Assembly (NCBI RefSeq): GCF_901933205.1
Contig: NC_044573.1
Location: forward strand, 57,476,493 to 57,540,492
Direction: 5' to 3'
Source of the DNA: Camarhynchus parvulus
Lineage: Eukaryota > Chordata > Aves > Passeriformes > Thraupidae
DNA: 64,000 nucleotides
Part shown: positions 25,924 to 39,300 of the stretch, one piece after another
How the letters are laid out: each line of letters starts with the position of its first letter
Position numbering within the stretch: the stretch's first letter is position 1
Notes under the pieces: model-generated
Databases searched by the model: none
What the model was told of the DNA's origin: nothing
The model's input: the letters and a program-made list of their open reading frames with translations, nothing else
Translations under genes and position numbers: made by a program

Positions 25924-28900
25924 CCCCAGGATTCAGAAGGGGTATTTTTAGTAGAAGTTTCATGAAAAAACAGGAGATCTGAAAAGGTTTAGATACCTTT
26001 TTTTTTGTAGTGAGGTACAGAGCTACTGCCCTGACAACCATAATGAGATGGCCAGTCATCTTTTGCCAGCTGTTTGGAGAAGAGGGTACTCAGGACTTAA
26101 AAAGCAACAGAGGAGTATACAACTGGAAGATGAGCAAACACTGATCACTAAGACAGTCTGATATTCTACCAAAACTCAGGCCAGACCATTCAATAGCTTT
26201 AGTTACATTAGCTCTTTTTCTGTAAACAGTCCCCTAGGTTTAAGTGAATCTCCTCAGACTGTCTTACAGAGGCAAAGCAGAATCTGGCATAGGAGAGAAT
26301 TTATTTTGAATCTCCACTTTATTGCTAAATTCTTATCTTCTTGAAATATGTTAACACCATAGGACTACATTTATATTAAAGGAAACTTTATGCCATGATG
26401 GAACTGTGAAAACAAACTTCAAAGATGTATCCTTAAAGTTGAAAATATTTGCCACAGATGGACTGCTCTTCTCTCTTCTCTCTTCTAATAAACAAGTCAA
26501 AAACTGCTTTGAGTTGTGAAAGGAGATAGATTTCACATTGTAAAAAGCACCGAAATTATGAAGATAAGTGCTAGAGAAGATGTTTGGCAATTTCTCTAGC
26601 ATATACTTGCAGAAGGAGAATAGGATGTCCTAACACAGAAGGGAGTCAGAGAAACATTTCACAAAATGCTTATTTTTTAAGTTTTCCTAATAGTGATGAA
26701 ACCTGAATTGATGGGAGAAACTAATACTTTAAACAGTGGGTTTTTCCCCATGGCATTATAAGTATTATGATCCATAATACTTAGAAATTAAACAACCAAA
26801 GCAGGAATCATTTATCCAATCATCCAAGCAATCATCCAAGAAAAGGAATTAGAGTAACATAGAGCTCTGAAAAAAGAAATCAAAACCCCACCAGAAACAC
26901 AGGATAGGAAGTCCTGTGCCACTCGACAAAAATCAAAGGCAGAATTACCATTGACTTCTGCTGGATCAGAATTTCATTCAGCATGAACTTAGAGTAAGCA
27001 AAACTAAATTATGTATATGCTAGCTAGGCTAAGATGCTGTAATTTACACTTGAGAAAGTGCCATGGCATTGATACATCGGCATATCTACAGTGCAAATAC
27101 CATTTGTATTTTAGTTAACATAGATCCCTCTATAAATTACATGAACAGTGAAATCGAAGGCAAGTGCAACTAAAGATAGAACTGTAGCAAAACATCTGCA
27201 TGAATCATTTCTGCAGTCTAGGTTTTTATAATCTCAATAGTAAGAGACAACTCAAAGCCCATTATTATAGTGGTCTATCTTAAATATACCTCTATGTCTG
27301 GAGAAGTGTAGGCAGACCACTTAGAAGACCAATGCTCAGAAAAGAGGATGAAACCGCTCAGTTTTGTCATCCCAAAGGAGATCTCTTTGAGGAAGATTGC
27401 CTTAGCAAAAAGGATCTCCACTTCACCAGTCTTAGAAGGGTAATTAAGATAGCCCACAAAAGCTACTAGTTTTGTAAGACCAAGTGCTAAAAGTGAGTAA
27501 CAGCTTAGCCTAAGATCTCCACTGGGGCAACTGTCAGTTTTGTCATTCCTATTCAAGGAAAAACTTTTTTTTCCAAGGGTTGGAAAAAATATAAGAGTGT
27601 AAGAAGCCTTAGGCATAAATATAGTATTGTAACATGGAAATATCTTAGCATTTATTAACAGCGAAACTATAAAATCATAGCATATATTTGCTATGTTACA
27701 CAGAAATCCACCATCAATATAAAAATCCACTCCATATGTAAAATGGGATTTGAACACACTGCTGCATAAATAAGCCTGTTAATGGGACATGTTTGCTACA
27801 AGTTTATATACTATGACCAATAGGTAAGTGACAGAAGAATGGAACTAATAAAAATGTGCCAGTTTACTTCTTTTCCCCTCCTATTTTTGCCAGATTTTAC
27901 CTGCATTTTATCTGCTTGCAGAGCTGTACTGCAAATATTTTCTGTATGAGTAATTGCAAATTGTCAGGATGTGCAGGTTAAGAAGTTTTGGCTAAGGGCT
28001 GTTGGCAGGGGTAGGCTTGGCTTTGGATCCCATGAGCTATACCATGCAGTCTTTTCTCTTAGTATATATCTTAAGCTCTGAGGCTTCCTCTTTTATCAAC
28101 AGATCTGCCTATCCCACTCTCTAACATTTGCTTCTCTATTGTAAATACATCATGTGAGCATACACTCTGTTAGCCTGTGAATTTATGGAGCAGAAATCAG
28201 AAAAACGGGGTTTTAAATACAAAATCACCATGAAGTACTTACCATCTATTATAGAGAGGCACATGGTGAGCATTCCACTGTATTCCAGTACGAGTGTTAC
28301 GTCTTGAAAACAATCACACTAATAGGAAACCCCGTTAAAATATTTTCCCACCACACAACCCTCCAGCCGGAGACTGTTTCAGGCAATGGTTTCACTTTTT
28401 AGTAATTATATTCTTAGCAGTCCCATTGTTCTAAACTAGTCCCACAGATATCTAATTTTTAGTGGGATAACACACACTATTATAACATATCAGAATTTTT
28501 AACCAGAAAATTTCCCTCCAACTTTACAGACTTAAGGGCGCTGTGTCACCATATGTGGTTTCTTGCATATTTCTGGCTACTGTATTCTAGAACTAAACAA
28601 ACTTTGTCACACCAGCCCTATCCGTGACAGATTTTCACTGCCTGGGAGTGTTTATGGACAAGGAATAAGCAGTCTGTTTTAACTCATCAGAAAGTGAGCC
28701 TAATGAATAGGCTTAAAGCCTCATCTGTTTACTAGTATTTTATTATTTGTTAAACTGTCTCATGGTCAGTGCCATTCTCACCACTGTACTTAGCTAATGG
28801 CCTGTCAACATTTCCAGTAGAAACCCTTTTTCAGAAGTCAGTGGCTTAGCTGAAAATTTACAATAGTTGTGCCAACCTAGAATGCTAGTTCCCAGATGTG

Positions 28901-29654
28901 GTTTGAATATTTTTATTAGAATTTTAATATGAATGCATGCATATGATTTCTAGTGAGGAATGTTAATGGTCTTATTTAAACCAGACAGTCATTGTACAAG
29001 TTTCAGCTCCCTATGATTTAGCCAGTGCACCTTGGGCTTCAGAAGCAACCAGTATTATTTCAGTTTCCATGTTCTTTGAAACAGTGAAGTGCCTTAAATC
29101 AAAAAGCCAGGGTTCTGCTATCTGTTTGAAACTGGGCCCAAGTATGCTCACAAGGGCCATGAACACTGCAGTGGGCCAGATCAGACAGCACTGCCAAATT
29201 TGCAGCCATTGGGGACTTCCTGATGTTTGTCAGTCCTATCCTGGTGTCATGTGGTGTGCAACATGAGCTGCTTCTTGCAGAGTGCAAACTCCAAAGTGGC
29301 GTCATGAGCCCTCTGGGGAACACAGACATCATCCTTTTTATAAAGGACCTGGCTGGGACCCATCACACATCCTGCCCACTTCTTATTTAAGAAGAAATAT
29401 CTATGTTCTCTTTTCTTGCCTCTTCCCTTAAAAATTAAGTACCGTCATCATTTCTGAATACTTTCCTTCAACTACCAAAATCAGAGCTGGCCAGGAAACT
29501 TCTTCAACTTTTATAGGCTCAGAAATATTTAGGAAAATAATGAACTGCAGCCACACTGGTCCAGTCTGACTGGTGGACTGTATAGACTTATAAAAGCACA
29601 TTCATCACAAAGCAGAGGTAGCTTATACTAGCAGGAACCTTTGACATCCCTTCC

Positions 29655-29686
29655 CCAGGTTAATCTGCATCCAGGTTAATCTGCAT
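29655..29686. repeat. 16-bp perfect tandem duplication
   Basis: The word 'ccaggttaatctgcat' occurs twice head to tail (29655-29670 and 29671-29686). It lies about 165 bp upstream of the CR1 fragment and is probably a recent slippage duplication. Confidence 0.9.
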
Positions 29687-29849
29687 CATGAATTTTCAGC
29701 ATGAACAAGTGGTTTTGAAACTACTGGTTTTCATGAAGCTGCAGGAAAAGCAGCTGTCCTAGAGGTACCATGATTTTCTCCTCAAGCATGCCCTTGACAC
29801 AATCCAAGCATGAGCTAACATAGATCAAGAAGAGATTAACATACCCCAT

Positions 29850-30240
29850 GAAGGGTCTGGAAAACATATATGAGGAGAGCTGAGGGAGCTGGATTTGTTT
29901 AGTTCTTCTCAAGAAGAGGAAGCTCCGGGGGCCTCATTACTCTCTACAACTCCCTGAAAGGAGTTTACAGTGAGGTGGGGACTGGTTTTTCCTGCAAGAG
30001 GACCAGAGGAAATGGCCTTAGACAGGGGAGGTTCATATTAGATATTAGAAAAGAAATTTTCACTGTTAGAGTGATCAGGCACTGGAATAGGTTGCACAAC
30101 TGGAGATGCTTTAGAGGTGTGTGGATCTATCTCTGGTTGATGTGGTTTAGTGATTTAGGAGTTACAGTGGCAGTGCTGGGTTGACAGTTAGGCTGGATGG
30201 TCTTAAAGGTTTCTTTCAACCTTGATGATTCTATGACTTT
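29850..30240 (+). mobile_element. CR1 LINE 3' end fragment
   Basis: This copy carries the familiar CR1 3' sequence in order: 'ctgagggagctgg', 'gaagaggaagctc', 'actctctacaactccctgaa', 'aggaaatggcct', 'aggggaggttcatattagat', 'gcactggaataggttgc', 'ggctggatggtcttaaaggt' and the terminal 'gatgattctatgact'. It holds about the last 390 bp of the element. The 5' truncation is typical of LINE insertion, and the copy is well diverged and non-coding. Frames crossing it (for example 29975-30184) are relics, not genes. Confidence 0.92.
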
Positions 30241-33200
30241 GGTAATTCTAAATATGTGGCTTTTGCTGATGTGAGGATTGCAAAATGAGTAGTTAATTTC
30301 ATTCCTCATTCAACTAGAAAAACCATGGCTTAGTAAAACTGTGTTCTTATAAAGGTGCAGTGGCACCTCAAACTTTTTTCTTTGGAAAACAGTAGTGTTA
30401 GTAAGGCCACTGCTTAATTTTATAATGTTTGAGCCCTGATTCTGCTTCTAAGATTAAAGAGATGACAAGAGCTCAGGCAGGAGTGAGGTAGCATCAGGTG
30501 ATGTTAGAAACAAGAATCACATGTGGATTCTTCAGGTACTTCTTGACACATCAAATGAAAGGGAGGACCCATGATGCTGGTGTGGAATTTACCTTTATCA
30601 AGACCTCTTTAAGTATGGGGTCTCATCTAGGCAGTGTAGCTTCTATGGCACAGCCTTTAATCTTCACCATGGCCCTATTTACCAAGTGCAAATAGGAAGC
30701 AAATCATAGCTGAAAGCCAGACAGGGATGTCAGGAATGTGGGTCTTGAAGTTGGAGGGATTCTCTCATGTTGCTCTGTGACTACATGATATACAGATTAT
30801 TTAAAAAGAAGATGTTATACAACCTAACAAAAAAAAAGTCTGTATTGGAAGGAAACAAAAGGAAATTAAGGAAAAAGAGGATCAGTTTAAAAGGCTAACT
30901 GAATAAATGTACATATCATATTTAAAGAATAGAATAACTGCAGTTAGACCTTCAACTTTAGTTCTCAGAAGATGAGAGAAGTTGAAGGGCTACATCATGC
31001 CAGTCTTGCTTGGACACCTTTGCTGTTTGGGGCAGCCACAGAGGAGCAGCTGCACTCTTACCCTGAAAAGCAGGGCAACCACATGCTCTCTGTGAGATAT
31101 TGTGCAATACTCTGACAGCAAACATTGAGGGCCCATTCGAGTTATGAGCCCACATTTTGTCATCCTGGTTCACAGGCTATAAATAAATATGTAACTGATC
31201 CCTCTTCACAGAACAAACTAGATGCCTTCTGGTGTCAGCTTGAAGTTAGGAACTAGTTTCTCATTTTCTTTGCGAATATTCAAGAGTACTTGACCAAATT
31301 CAGTTAGTAAGGGCAATGCCATTTATAAATTAATAATGGAGCTAAATAATGATTTCACAGGCTCTTTTACAATACATTTCTAATCTTTATCTTTGCTTAT
31401 CCATAAAATCAATATATTAATTCCTATTCAGTTGTGGCTTTTCAAATGCTAGAACTTTTTTGTTGTCCTTAACTTCATGCAAGGCATTTTTTTCAAGAGC
31501 CTTGGACTTTGGCACGGTCTAAAGTAGTTGGAAACAGATCTTCTTCCAGGAGCACAACAGCAAATCCAATTTGTTTAAGTGGAGACCACTGGTGGTGTGC
31601 TTCATGTTGTTGATGTTCAGTGATATTTGGTGATGTTCTGATAAAGAAGAGTACTAGATACCTATTGCATGTGGTAGGAAAAATAATTAGGAAGAACAAA
31701 TGTGTAAATTTAAATGCACTGAAGTTGAAACCCACGTATTTTTATATGTAAAGGATGTTTGTCCTTGGAACAAACTTCCTGAGGAAATAAAACCTGCACC
31801 ATGTCTTTGCATCTTTCTAAACAAGTCTCAATGCTATAGTGAAAAGCATTATTTTGCTCATGAATTACAGCTATATGTAATTATATAATTAGGATATATA
31901 TATTCTTTTGGGGTCATCAACCGTCATTTTCCCTTCTAGATTTAAAGTCTATAAATCTTACCCATTTGTGATAATATGGATGATAATAATAAAAATAATT
32001 TGAAGTTTTAGTGAATGGTTAGATTCCTCTGAGAACAAAAAATTTAATACTACTGAGAGGTTTTGTTTTGTTTTGTTTCATTTTATTTGAGGCACCCCTT
32101 TATCTTATTAAACTTGTTTAGTAAAAAGAATAGGATGCCTTTTTGAATGCTTTTATGTTACTTACTCAGCTAGCATTTCTCCACAACTTTCTGAGTAGGC
32201 TGAGCATAATTTAGATTGACATGATAATGAATTACTGGACATAGGATATACCAAGTAGACTCTTTCTATAGAGGAGGGAAGGCTTTACATCTGGATTTGT
32301 ACCACAAGGAGTTTGGACATGCAGTGAAACCACAGTGGTGGGAGTTGCAATGCAAAGTGAAGTTCTGAGCCCAAAAAGAGCCCTGAACAATCAGAGAATG
32401 TTCTAAAGATTTCCACAGCAGATCTGAAGATCAATCACCAACATAATGCTTCTCAGGGGACAAAGCACACATACAATAGGTAGAAAATGGTGTTCTCCTG
32501 TACAAGAAGACTGGGAGCCTTATTTCAGGATATATGAGAATTTAGTTGTAAGCTTTGAGCAGAATCCACTCCATGCCTTAACAACAACCCTGTTAACCAG
32601 CATTATTGCTACTCTTTCTGTTATAGCAAACAGTTACAGCAGGTCTGGAAAGAAAAATAAGGGAAAACAAACAATCAAGTTTATCAGTCTGTTTTATTTT
32701 ATCTATTTCAGTATAATTGCTACTACAATATACATACTCTGAGCAGTATATAAAATGTTTTAATGACCAGGACAGGGAGTTACTAGCTAAAGGACAATTA
32801 AGTGGTTACCTGCTAAGTTGCCTGTTACGCATTTACATCTGGAGGGAAATTGTACTCTAAAGGCACAGCCTGCAAAGGGCTCCTTGGCAGCACAGGGTGG
32901 TGCTCTGCCTAATCTCAAGCATCCTCAGGCCAAAGCATAAAAAGAAACTGTGGCCTTGTAATTCTTTCCCTGGCAGTGCCCGCCTGCCTGAGGGCCTGGA
33001 GGAATTCACAGCAGGTGGCACCATGAGCAGAGACCATGATGTGTGGTAGGTGTCAGAATTTTCCAGGGCTCAGATGCTTTACCTGGTTGCAGGGCAGCAG
33101 GATTGGTGATATCGCCTCCTGGAGTGAGGTACCTGGAAAAGGTATCTCCTCTTCTTTCTTTTTTTGACAACCAAGGATTAGTTGTTTAATCCTTTCTGAA

Positions 33201-34975
33201 GATTTCATAGGAGGAGTTGATGGTTGTCCTTATTTCAGGAATTCACTAATCTGGAAATATATGGGAAAGTGCAAGAAACAGGATATTTGCCCTCAGAGCT
33301 GTGCTTGTGTAGCTGTGCCTCTTACATCTGTCACTGTTACTGCTGAGGTGTCCCCCAAAGGCTTTGCACAGTTGCGTTCAGAGGCTGCATGCAGCAAAAT
33401 CTGCAGGCTTGACAAAACACATATGAAGAGATACACAATGTGTGATGTTTAGCATGCCAGAAGCTTCTCAGATATTTCAGAATGTGCATTAATCTTTGTG
33501 CAGTGTAATAGTTTGAGGCTGAAATCAAAGTACAACAGAATGAAGTGACGGCCCTCATGGGACATTTACACTGAGTGGACGGCTGTGAAGAGGAAGAGGA
33601 GAAGAGGACAAGTACCCAGAAGTTGATGCCAAAGTATCTCTGTGAAACTTCACTATCTTGCTCCTTAATCAAGTACACACTGTGAAAATTATATGTGGAA
33701 TAAAGTGGAATATATAGAGAGGCATTTCAATAAGTAAAGTCTTAGATGCATGATGACTATCATGCATCTCATTCCTTCTTTATCTTTAGTCACCCAGTGG
33801 CTTCACTGCTTCCCACTCTGGTTTCAGTATTTTCTTTTTCATCCTCAAGTAAATGTTGCAACAGCCAGTCTAGAGGCTACACTGGGAGACAAAAATAAAT
33901 ATTTTAATATACTGGCCTAAATAAAGGAAAAGTTTGAGTACAATCATACATGTTGGCAGACCACCTGAGATAAGAAAGGTAACCCTGGTTTCCAGTATTA
34001 CTACTAGTGATGGCTTCATTTGGAAGCCTGGAGTTGTGTTAAGAGGAGGGAATTCATATTCCAGGACAAGCCTTGTGTATGCAATAGGCAGATAAAGGAT
34101 AGAACCAAAGTTGCATAGATATTGTGACCACTAGTAATCTCTTTGGTGTTCATAGTTTTTCTGGGCTTGAATATTTAAGAGTATTAAAGAACCGTCTACC
34201 AGAGCAAATCTCATTTGAGAATCCAGTGAGGCTATGACTAATTTGCAAATCCCATTGAGCGTCATGAATGAGAAAAATAGCAACCTGTTCAGTCCTGTAA
34301 AAAAAGGTTCCTGGGCATATCCAACAGCAGATTTTTGGCTTTTAGAAAATTTTAAATAAAACATTTAAATAGGATTGGGCAAAAACTGAGAAGGAGGTTA
34401 AAAATCTCTCTGACAGGTTCTTCATGGCTGTAGCTCTGAAGTGGATCCATGACATCACCTATGAATTTCTCTATGCTTAGACCTGAAAGCTGGGCATGTT
34501 TAGATCTGAGTTTTTCACTGAATAAAAATGGTAAGTTTGATGCTTCCCTACCCATTCCAAATAAAATTAGGAGAGTTTTTGAATGCATTAATTCTGTTTA
34601 GTAAATATTTAACCAGGCTTACTAGTTCTGGGCATTGAAAAATCTGGGTTCAAACAAAATCACAAAGTTCCTTTAGAAACCCTAACAAGTGATGGGATCC
34701 ATTGCCTGTTTGTTTCTGAGGGTGTTTTTTCCCCAGCATTTAGTATCTATTTAGCTTACACCAGAAAATTCTTGGTGAAGAAAGAGAAGCTGAAAACTCA
34801 CAGTGTTTATTAAAAAAATTAAAATAATCCTTTCAAATGTACATGATATTAGGGCTTAGCTTCCTGGAAGAACTGTTTGAATATAGTACAAATAGGAAAG
34901 CAGAACTATATTTTGTGTCCTAAAGGTTAACTCTTTCTCAAGAGAAAACAAAAGGATGCTATGAAAGCAGGTAGG

Positions 34976-35021
34976 ATTGGTATTGCTGTGCTGGGGGAAT
35001 GGAATTGGTATTGCTGTGCTG
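34976..35021. repeat. 18-bp direct repeat
   Basis: The word 'attggtattgctgtgctg' occurs at 34976-34993 and again at 35004-35021 (28-bp offset) with no mismatch. It is probably a local duplication. Confidence 0.9.
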
Positions 35022-36341
35022 ATGCCAGTGATGGAAGAAATGCCCCTGGATCAGACAAAAAGGTAGGCATAGCTTTTCTCTCTTTCCTGTACTCTGAGGC
35101 AGCCAAACTCTCTATTTTCACAGGCAGGGGATTGCACAGAACTGCCTGTCTTCACTTCCTTAACCAAGTGTCATCTCAGACTAGGAATCCATACCCTAGG
35201 AAAATCCTTGAATGCTTCCCTACTTATACTGGGGCTTTGCAGTATCCCAAATCAGCCAAAACCTGCAAGGTACAAGCTGGCCTTGAGTGTTGTACTCCAA
35301 CTAGCACACAACAGTGTTCTTTCAGAAGGGACATCCTCCCTTCTGTAACTCTGTGTCATTCCTTCTGCTATTAATGGGAGCTGCTAAAGAGGGAGGATAA
35401 ATCTCAGAAAACAGTGACCACAGCGTGACGCATGTCCTTACTTAAGCAGTTAGGCAAATGCACTCTGCTTCTTCTCTCTTCAAGGGCCACAGAACAGCTG
35501 AGGAACATTATTATTTCCCAGGGCAATCAGAAGTGAATCCAAAGGTCCAACAAATATTTTCTTTTCACTCTACACTTGTTTCACTCCAATGAATTTTTAG
35601 TTCAATGTCTCTAAAATACAGAAAAGAAAAGTACTCCTGCTATTATTGCTATTACAAACTGCAAGTGATGTGAAGTTGAAGTGTAAGCCATACTGGAAGT
35701 CATAAGCATCATGAATTTTCACCTGTCATAAAAGAACACGGTGTTTTTTAAGTTTCATGGAACAGATGAGAAATTTTCAAAACTTTATGTTTTTTATCCC
35801 ACAGGAAAATTTTCAGGGGAATGGAAACTCTCAGCTGGAACAGCAGTTCAGTACAATATTTTGGGGATCTGTTGGGTCCAAAACTTGATTTCTTAATCAA
35901 AATTAGAGAGAAAGTGAAGGATATGATGAAAAGAGAGTGATAGAAATCCCAGAATAGCAAAAAGCAACTGAATCAGAGAAGAGAAAGTAGTTGTCTAAAG
36001 AGTCGGCTCAAGTTAGTGTTTACTTTTAGAAAAATGTAGATGATTCCTCCTGGAAAAACCTGTAATTGTCTCTTTTATACATCTTAAACATCCAAAACTG
36101 CAATGACAAGCCACTTTTGATTGTCTTTTCCTTTACATGATGTTATTAGTAGAGCTTCAGAGAATCTTGAATTCATGACAAGAACATCCATGAAACTTTT
36201 ACAAGTTTCATGGTACAAGAACCATGTTTGCTGCCCTGCTTTATGTGGCAGGTGTTTAATTTTTAAATTAAAAATTTATTGCAGCATGATAGTCTGCAGT
36301 ATGGAATTTTTCCCCAATATTAAATTCAAATATTTCCTACC

Positions 36342-36359
36342 AAAAAAAAAAAAAAAAAA
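36342..36359 (+). repeat. A18 homopolymer
   Basis: A pure run of 18 A. No poly(A) signal or recognisable retrogene body precedes it closely, so I call it simple sequence rather than a retrocopy tail. Confidence 0.9.
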
Positions 36360-39300
36360 GGAAAGTGAGACTTATCAGACACCAGGATGGTCATAATTAT
36401 GATTGTCAGGATCCTCAAAATTAATTACAATTTCAAGCTGTGACAGAGCCTAAAATAGCAAGAGCTGCTGGTGATCCAAAAATCACTCACAGCATGTCCA
36501 AGCTAGTATTTGGCAGAGAGCATATGCAACTTAAAAAAAGAACATAACCCTTTAGGCCTATGCAAGCAATTAAGCTTTTTGTGGAAATGTCAGGCCATAA
36601 GTATGAAAAGACCTTTGAATTGTTTATGAACAACTTTCCTCTAATTAGTGAGAGCTGATTTTAATTTTTGCCCCTTCATTTTTCAAATAAGACCAGATGG
36701 GCTTAAGTTTGGAGGGCAGCTGTTCTGTTCAAAACAAAATAAAGAAAAAAAAGGGAGATGATTCTTGCCAAGTCAGACTCCATGATTCTTACAGTGAGGG
36801 GGTACAAGTAAATGCCAATCAGCTTAGCAGCATTGAGAGATACGTAAGGAACTTAGCCTGAGAGCCCTGCTGACGACGTAAAACAAGAAGACATTTCCAG
36901 AAGTGTCTGTCAAACAAAGTATAAAAATAATCATAGGCTGTTGGCACAAGTTACTGTGACTCTAGCTGATGTTCAAGTGGATGAAATTTAACAGCACTTT
37001 GATAACTTTAATTTCATTGTTGCAGTGCTTCTTGCTAATGTTCTAAATGCAGTGATCAGTGAGGTAAAAATAAACTATATGACCATGTTTTATCAGAGCC
37101 ACCTTAAAAACTAATGGGAAGTATTTTTCTTTCATTGTAAAATCTGTTAATCACTGCTGTCATATTAACCTGTGCTTTCTCTGCCACTATCCACAGCTAT
37201 TTCATGTGAAAGACAGTGACTTGGTCCTCCCCTGTCTCCATCCAGTTTTCCTACACCTCTGAGCCTAAAACAACACACTTTAAGTCTTGAGAGTGATGAC
37301 CCCAACACTGAATAACTACAAAATAGGTCAGTAGAATTCAGAGCAAATGTCACCTACTGAGTAGGCAAAACCACACATGTTGCTCCTGGAATCCTGCCTT
37401 GGCTTGAATTCTCTAGAAGAATGCTAAGCCAGTCTCCTGACTTTCTAGGCTTCAATATGTAAATTGAGATCAGTATTTATCCAAGCATTGTAGAATGAGG
37501 AGCTTGCACTAAATGGTTTAAAATCCTTGGGTAAGAGACTAATCATATAAATGCTATGACATCGAGAATCCATTTATAAGATGAAATACATAACACAATG
37601 TCTTTCAAATATCTTTATGCAGTTCTACTAAAAAACAGCCAATATGTAGAATCTCACTTACATTTTTTGGTGATTTATCATCAAATGTTATTGTGTTATT
37701 TGGAGGTCTTTCTAGAATTAAGATGAGTTAACTTGTTCACTTTGCCTCTGGTTTCCCTTACATCTGTGGCATGTCTTATCTATTCGAGTTAGAGGCTCTT
37801 TGCAGCAAGGACTATTGCAATGTGCCTGTGGTACCTAATGAGTTAATCATATTTTGGCCTTGTTGGCTCTGCCTTAACACATAGTGCTAAAAATTAATCA
37901 ATTTAGTGCTTAGATTTACAACCGCAGTTTGATGGAAAGTTAGAGTCCAGGAGACAACTGATATCCTCTTGCATTGGCAGAGTCTGCAGAAAAGTTCCCT
38001 CTCAGTAGGTCAAAGCAAGGGAAAAAAAAGAGTGAGGGAATGCGTGTGATGGCAGTGCTCCTGCAATACAAAGCTGAGACAGAAGCATACATCTCCAAGA
38101 AACAAGTAATAAATGAGCACTAAGAATATCAAATAGATCCCCTTGGTTGCGTGTGTTGATTGCAGTCTTTTGAACATAGCCTCTAAGTGTTACCCTTATC
38201 TTCAACTCCCACTGAATTTTGTTCCTTGTTCTGATTTCTTCCTCTCACCTGGTGTATCTTTATTTTTATATATGAGAAAGCTGAATATTAAAAGCAATCC
38301 AGGACACATAAACCAATATTTTGCTGATGACACAAAAGGAAGGAAACACTGAGTTTTTGTACATATCCATACTAAAACTGCAAAAAGATGGGATCATCTG
38401 GATTCTCCCTGTAACATGGCAGCTGGGGATGGGTTATGCTTCAAGGCATCTTATGAGACTGAAGTGTCAGGAGGATGAACCCTTTAGTGCTGTGACAACT
38501 AACCACAACAATATTCAGCACTCACATTGGCACAGAGGATGACTTGATCTCAGAGGTTATTAACTTGCCCTAAAAATACAAGGAAATACAAGTTCATACA
38601 GTGATAAGAAGCTGGCCAGTTGAAGGAGTAAACCGGTTGTTGTCTTGAGTAAAAGAATCAATGTCAGGGCTGTGTTTGAAATACCAGAGCCAGTGCAATG
38701 GCATAGAGTAAAAGCATGACTTGTTCTTGTGGCAGGTATAGCTGTGAGTGCTGTCTGGAGAGTCTCTTCATTCATGCTCACATTTAAAATATGTAGGAGG
38801 CAGCAGCACAAGCTGGGATCCATTCTGCCAACTTCATCACCAGGAGTTTGGATCTGCTCTGGAAAACGTGTCTCACCAAATTCTTAGAAAGGTGTTAATG
38901 CACTGGCTGTGGAGCATCTTCGCTCTGCCTGCTAATGATAAAATCTAGGGAAGAAAGTCTGCCTTCCTCCTTGGCTTGTCTGCAGAGCCTTCAAAGGAAG
39001 GGTGCACAAGCAGAAGTCCATTCCACATGTATTGCTGAGAAACAACTGGATGGCAATGACTTCCACTCCTTTACACCCGTCCAGCCTGAGTGACACAGCA
39101 AGCCTAAAACAGAAACCTCTGTATCTCATTACCAAAACTCTGAACCATCCAACTCATTTGACTTCTCATTGTATAGACTATAAATAACTTGATTCCAGAC
39201 ATTGCCAGGTGGTGCAGCAGGGTGAAGGCCACCACAGAGGAGCGTGTGCTCGAATCAAACCTGTATGTGAAAGCTTGCTTTCAATTTATATGTCCGGTGG

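Larger units (their letters stand above)
25541..29849. other. AT-rich unique non-coding stretch
   Basis: No gene is recognised. The largest frame (27275-27757 minus, 160 codons) has no motif and is compatible with chance. A short direct duplication lies at 29655-29686. The slightly GC-richer block at about 29080-29350 gives 65-77 codon frames on both strands but no recognisable product. Confidence 0.5.

Noticed and set aside
27275..27757. 160-codon minus-strand ORF
   Set aside because: No motif; length compatible with chance.
36540..37130. Possible conserved non-coding enhancer with homeodomain-type TAAT words
   Set aside because: AT-rich words of this kind are common by chance, and conservation cannot be judged from one sequence.
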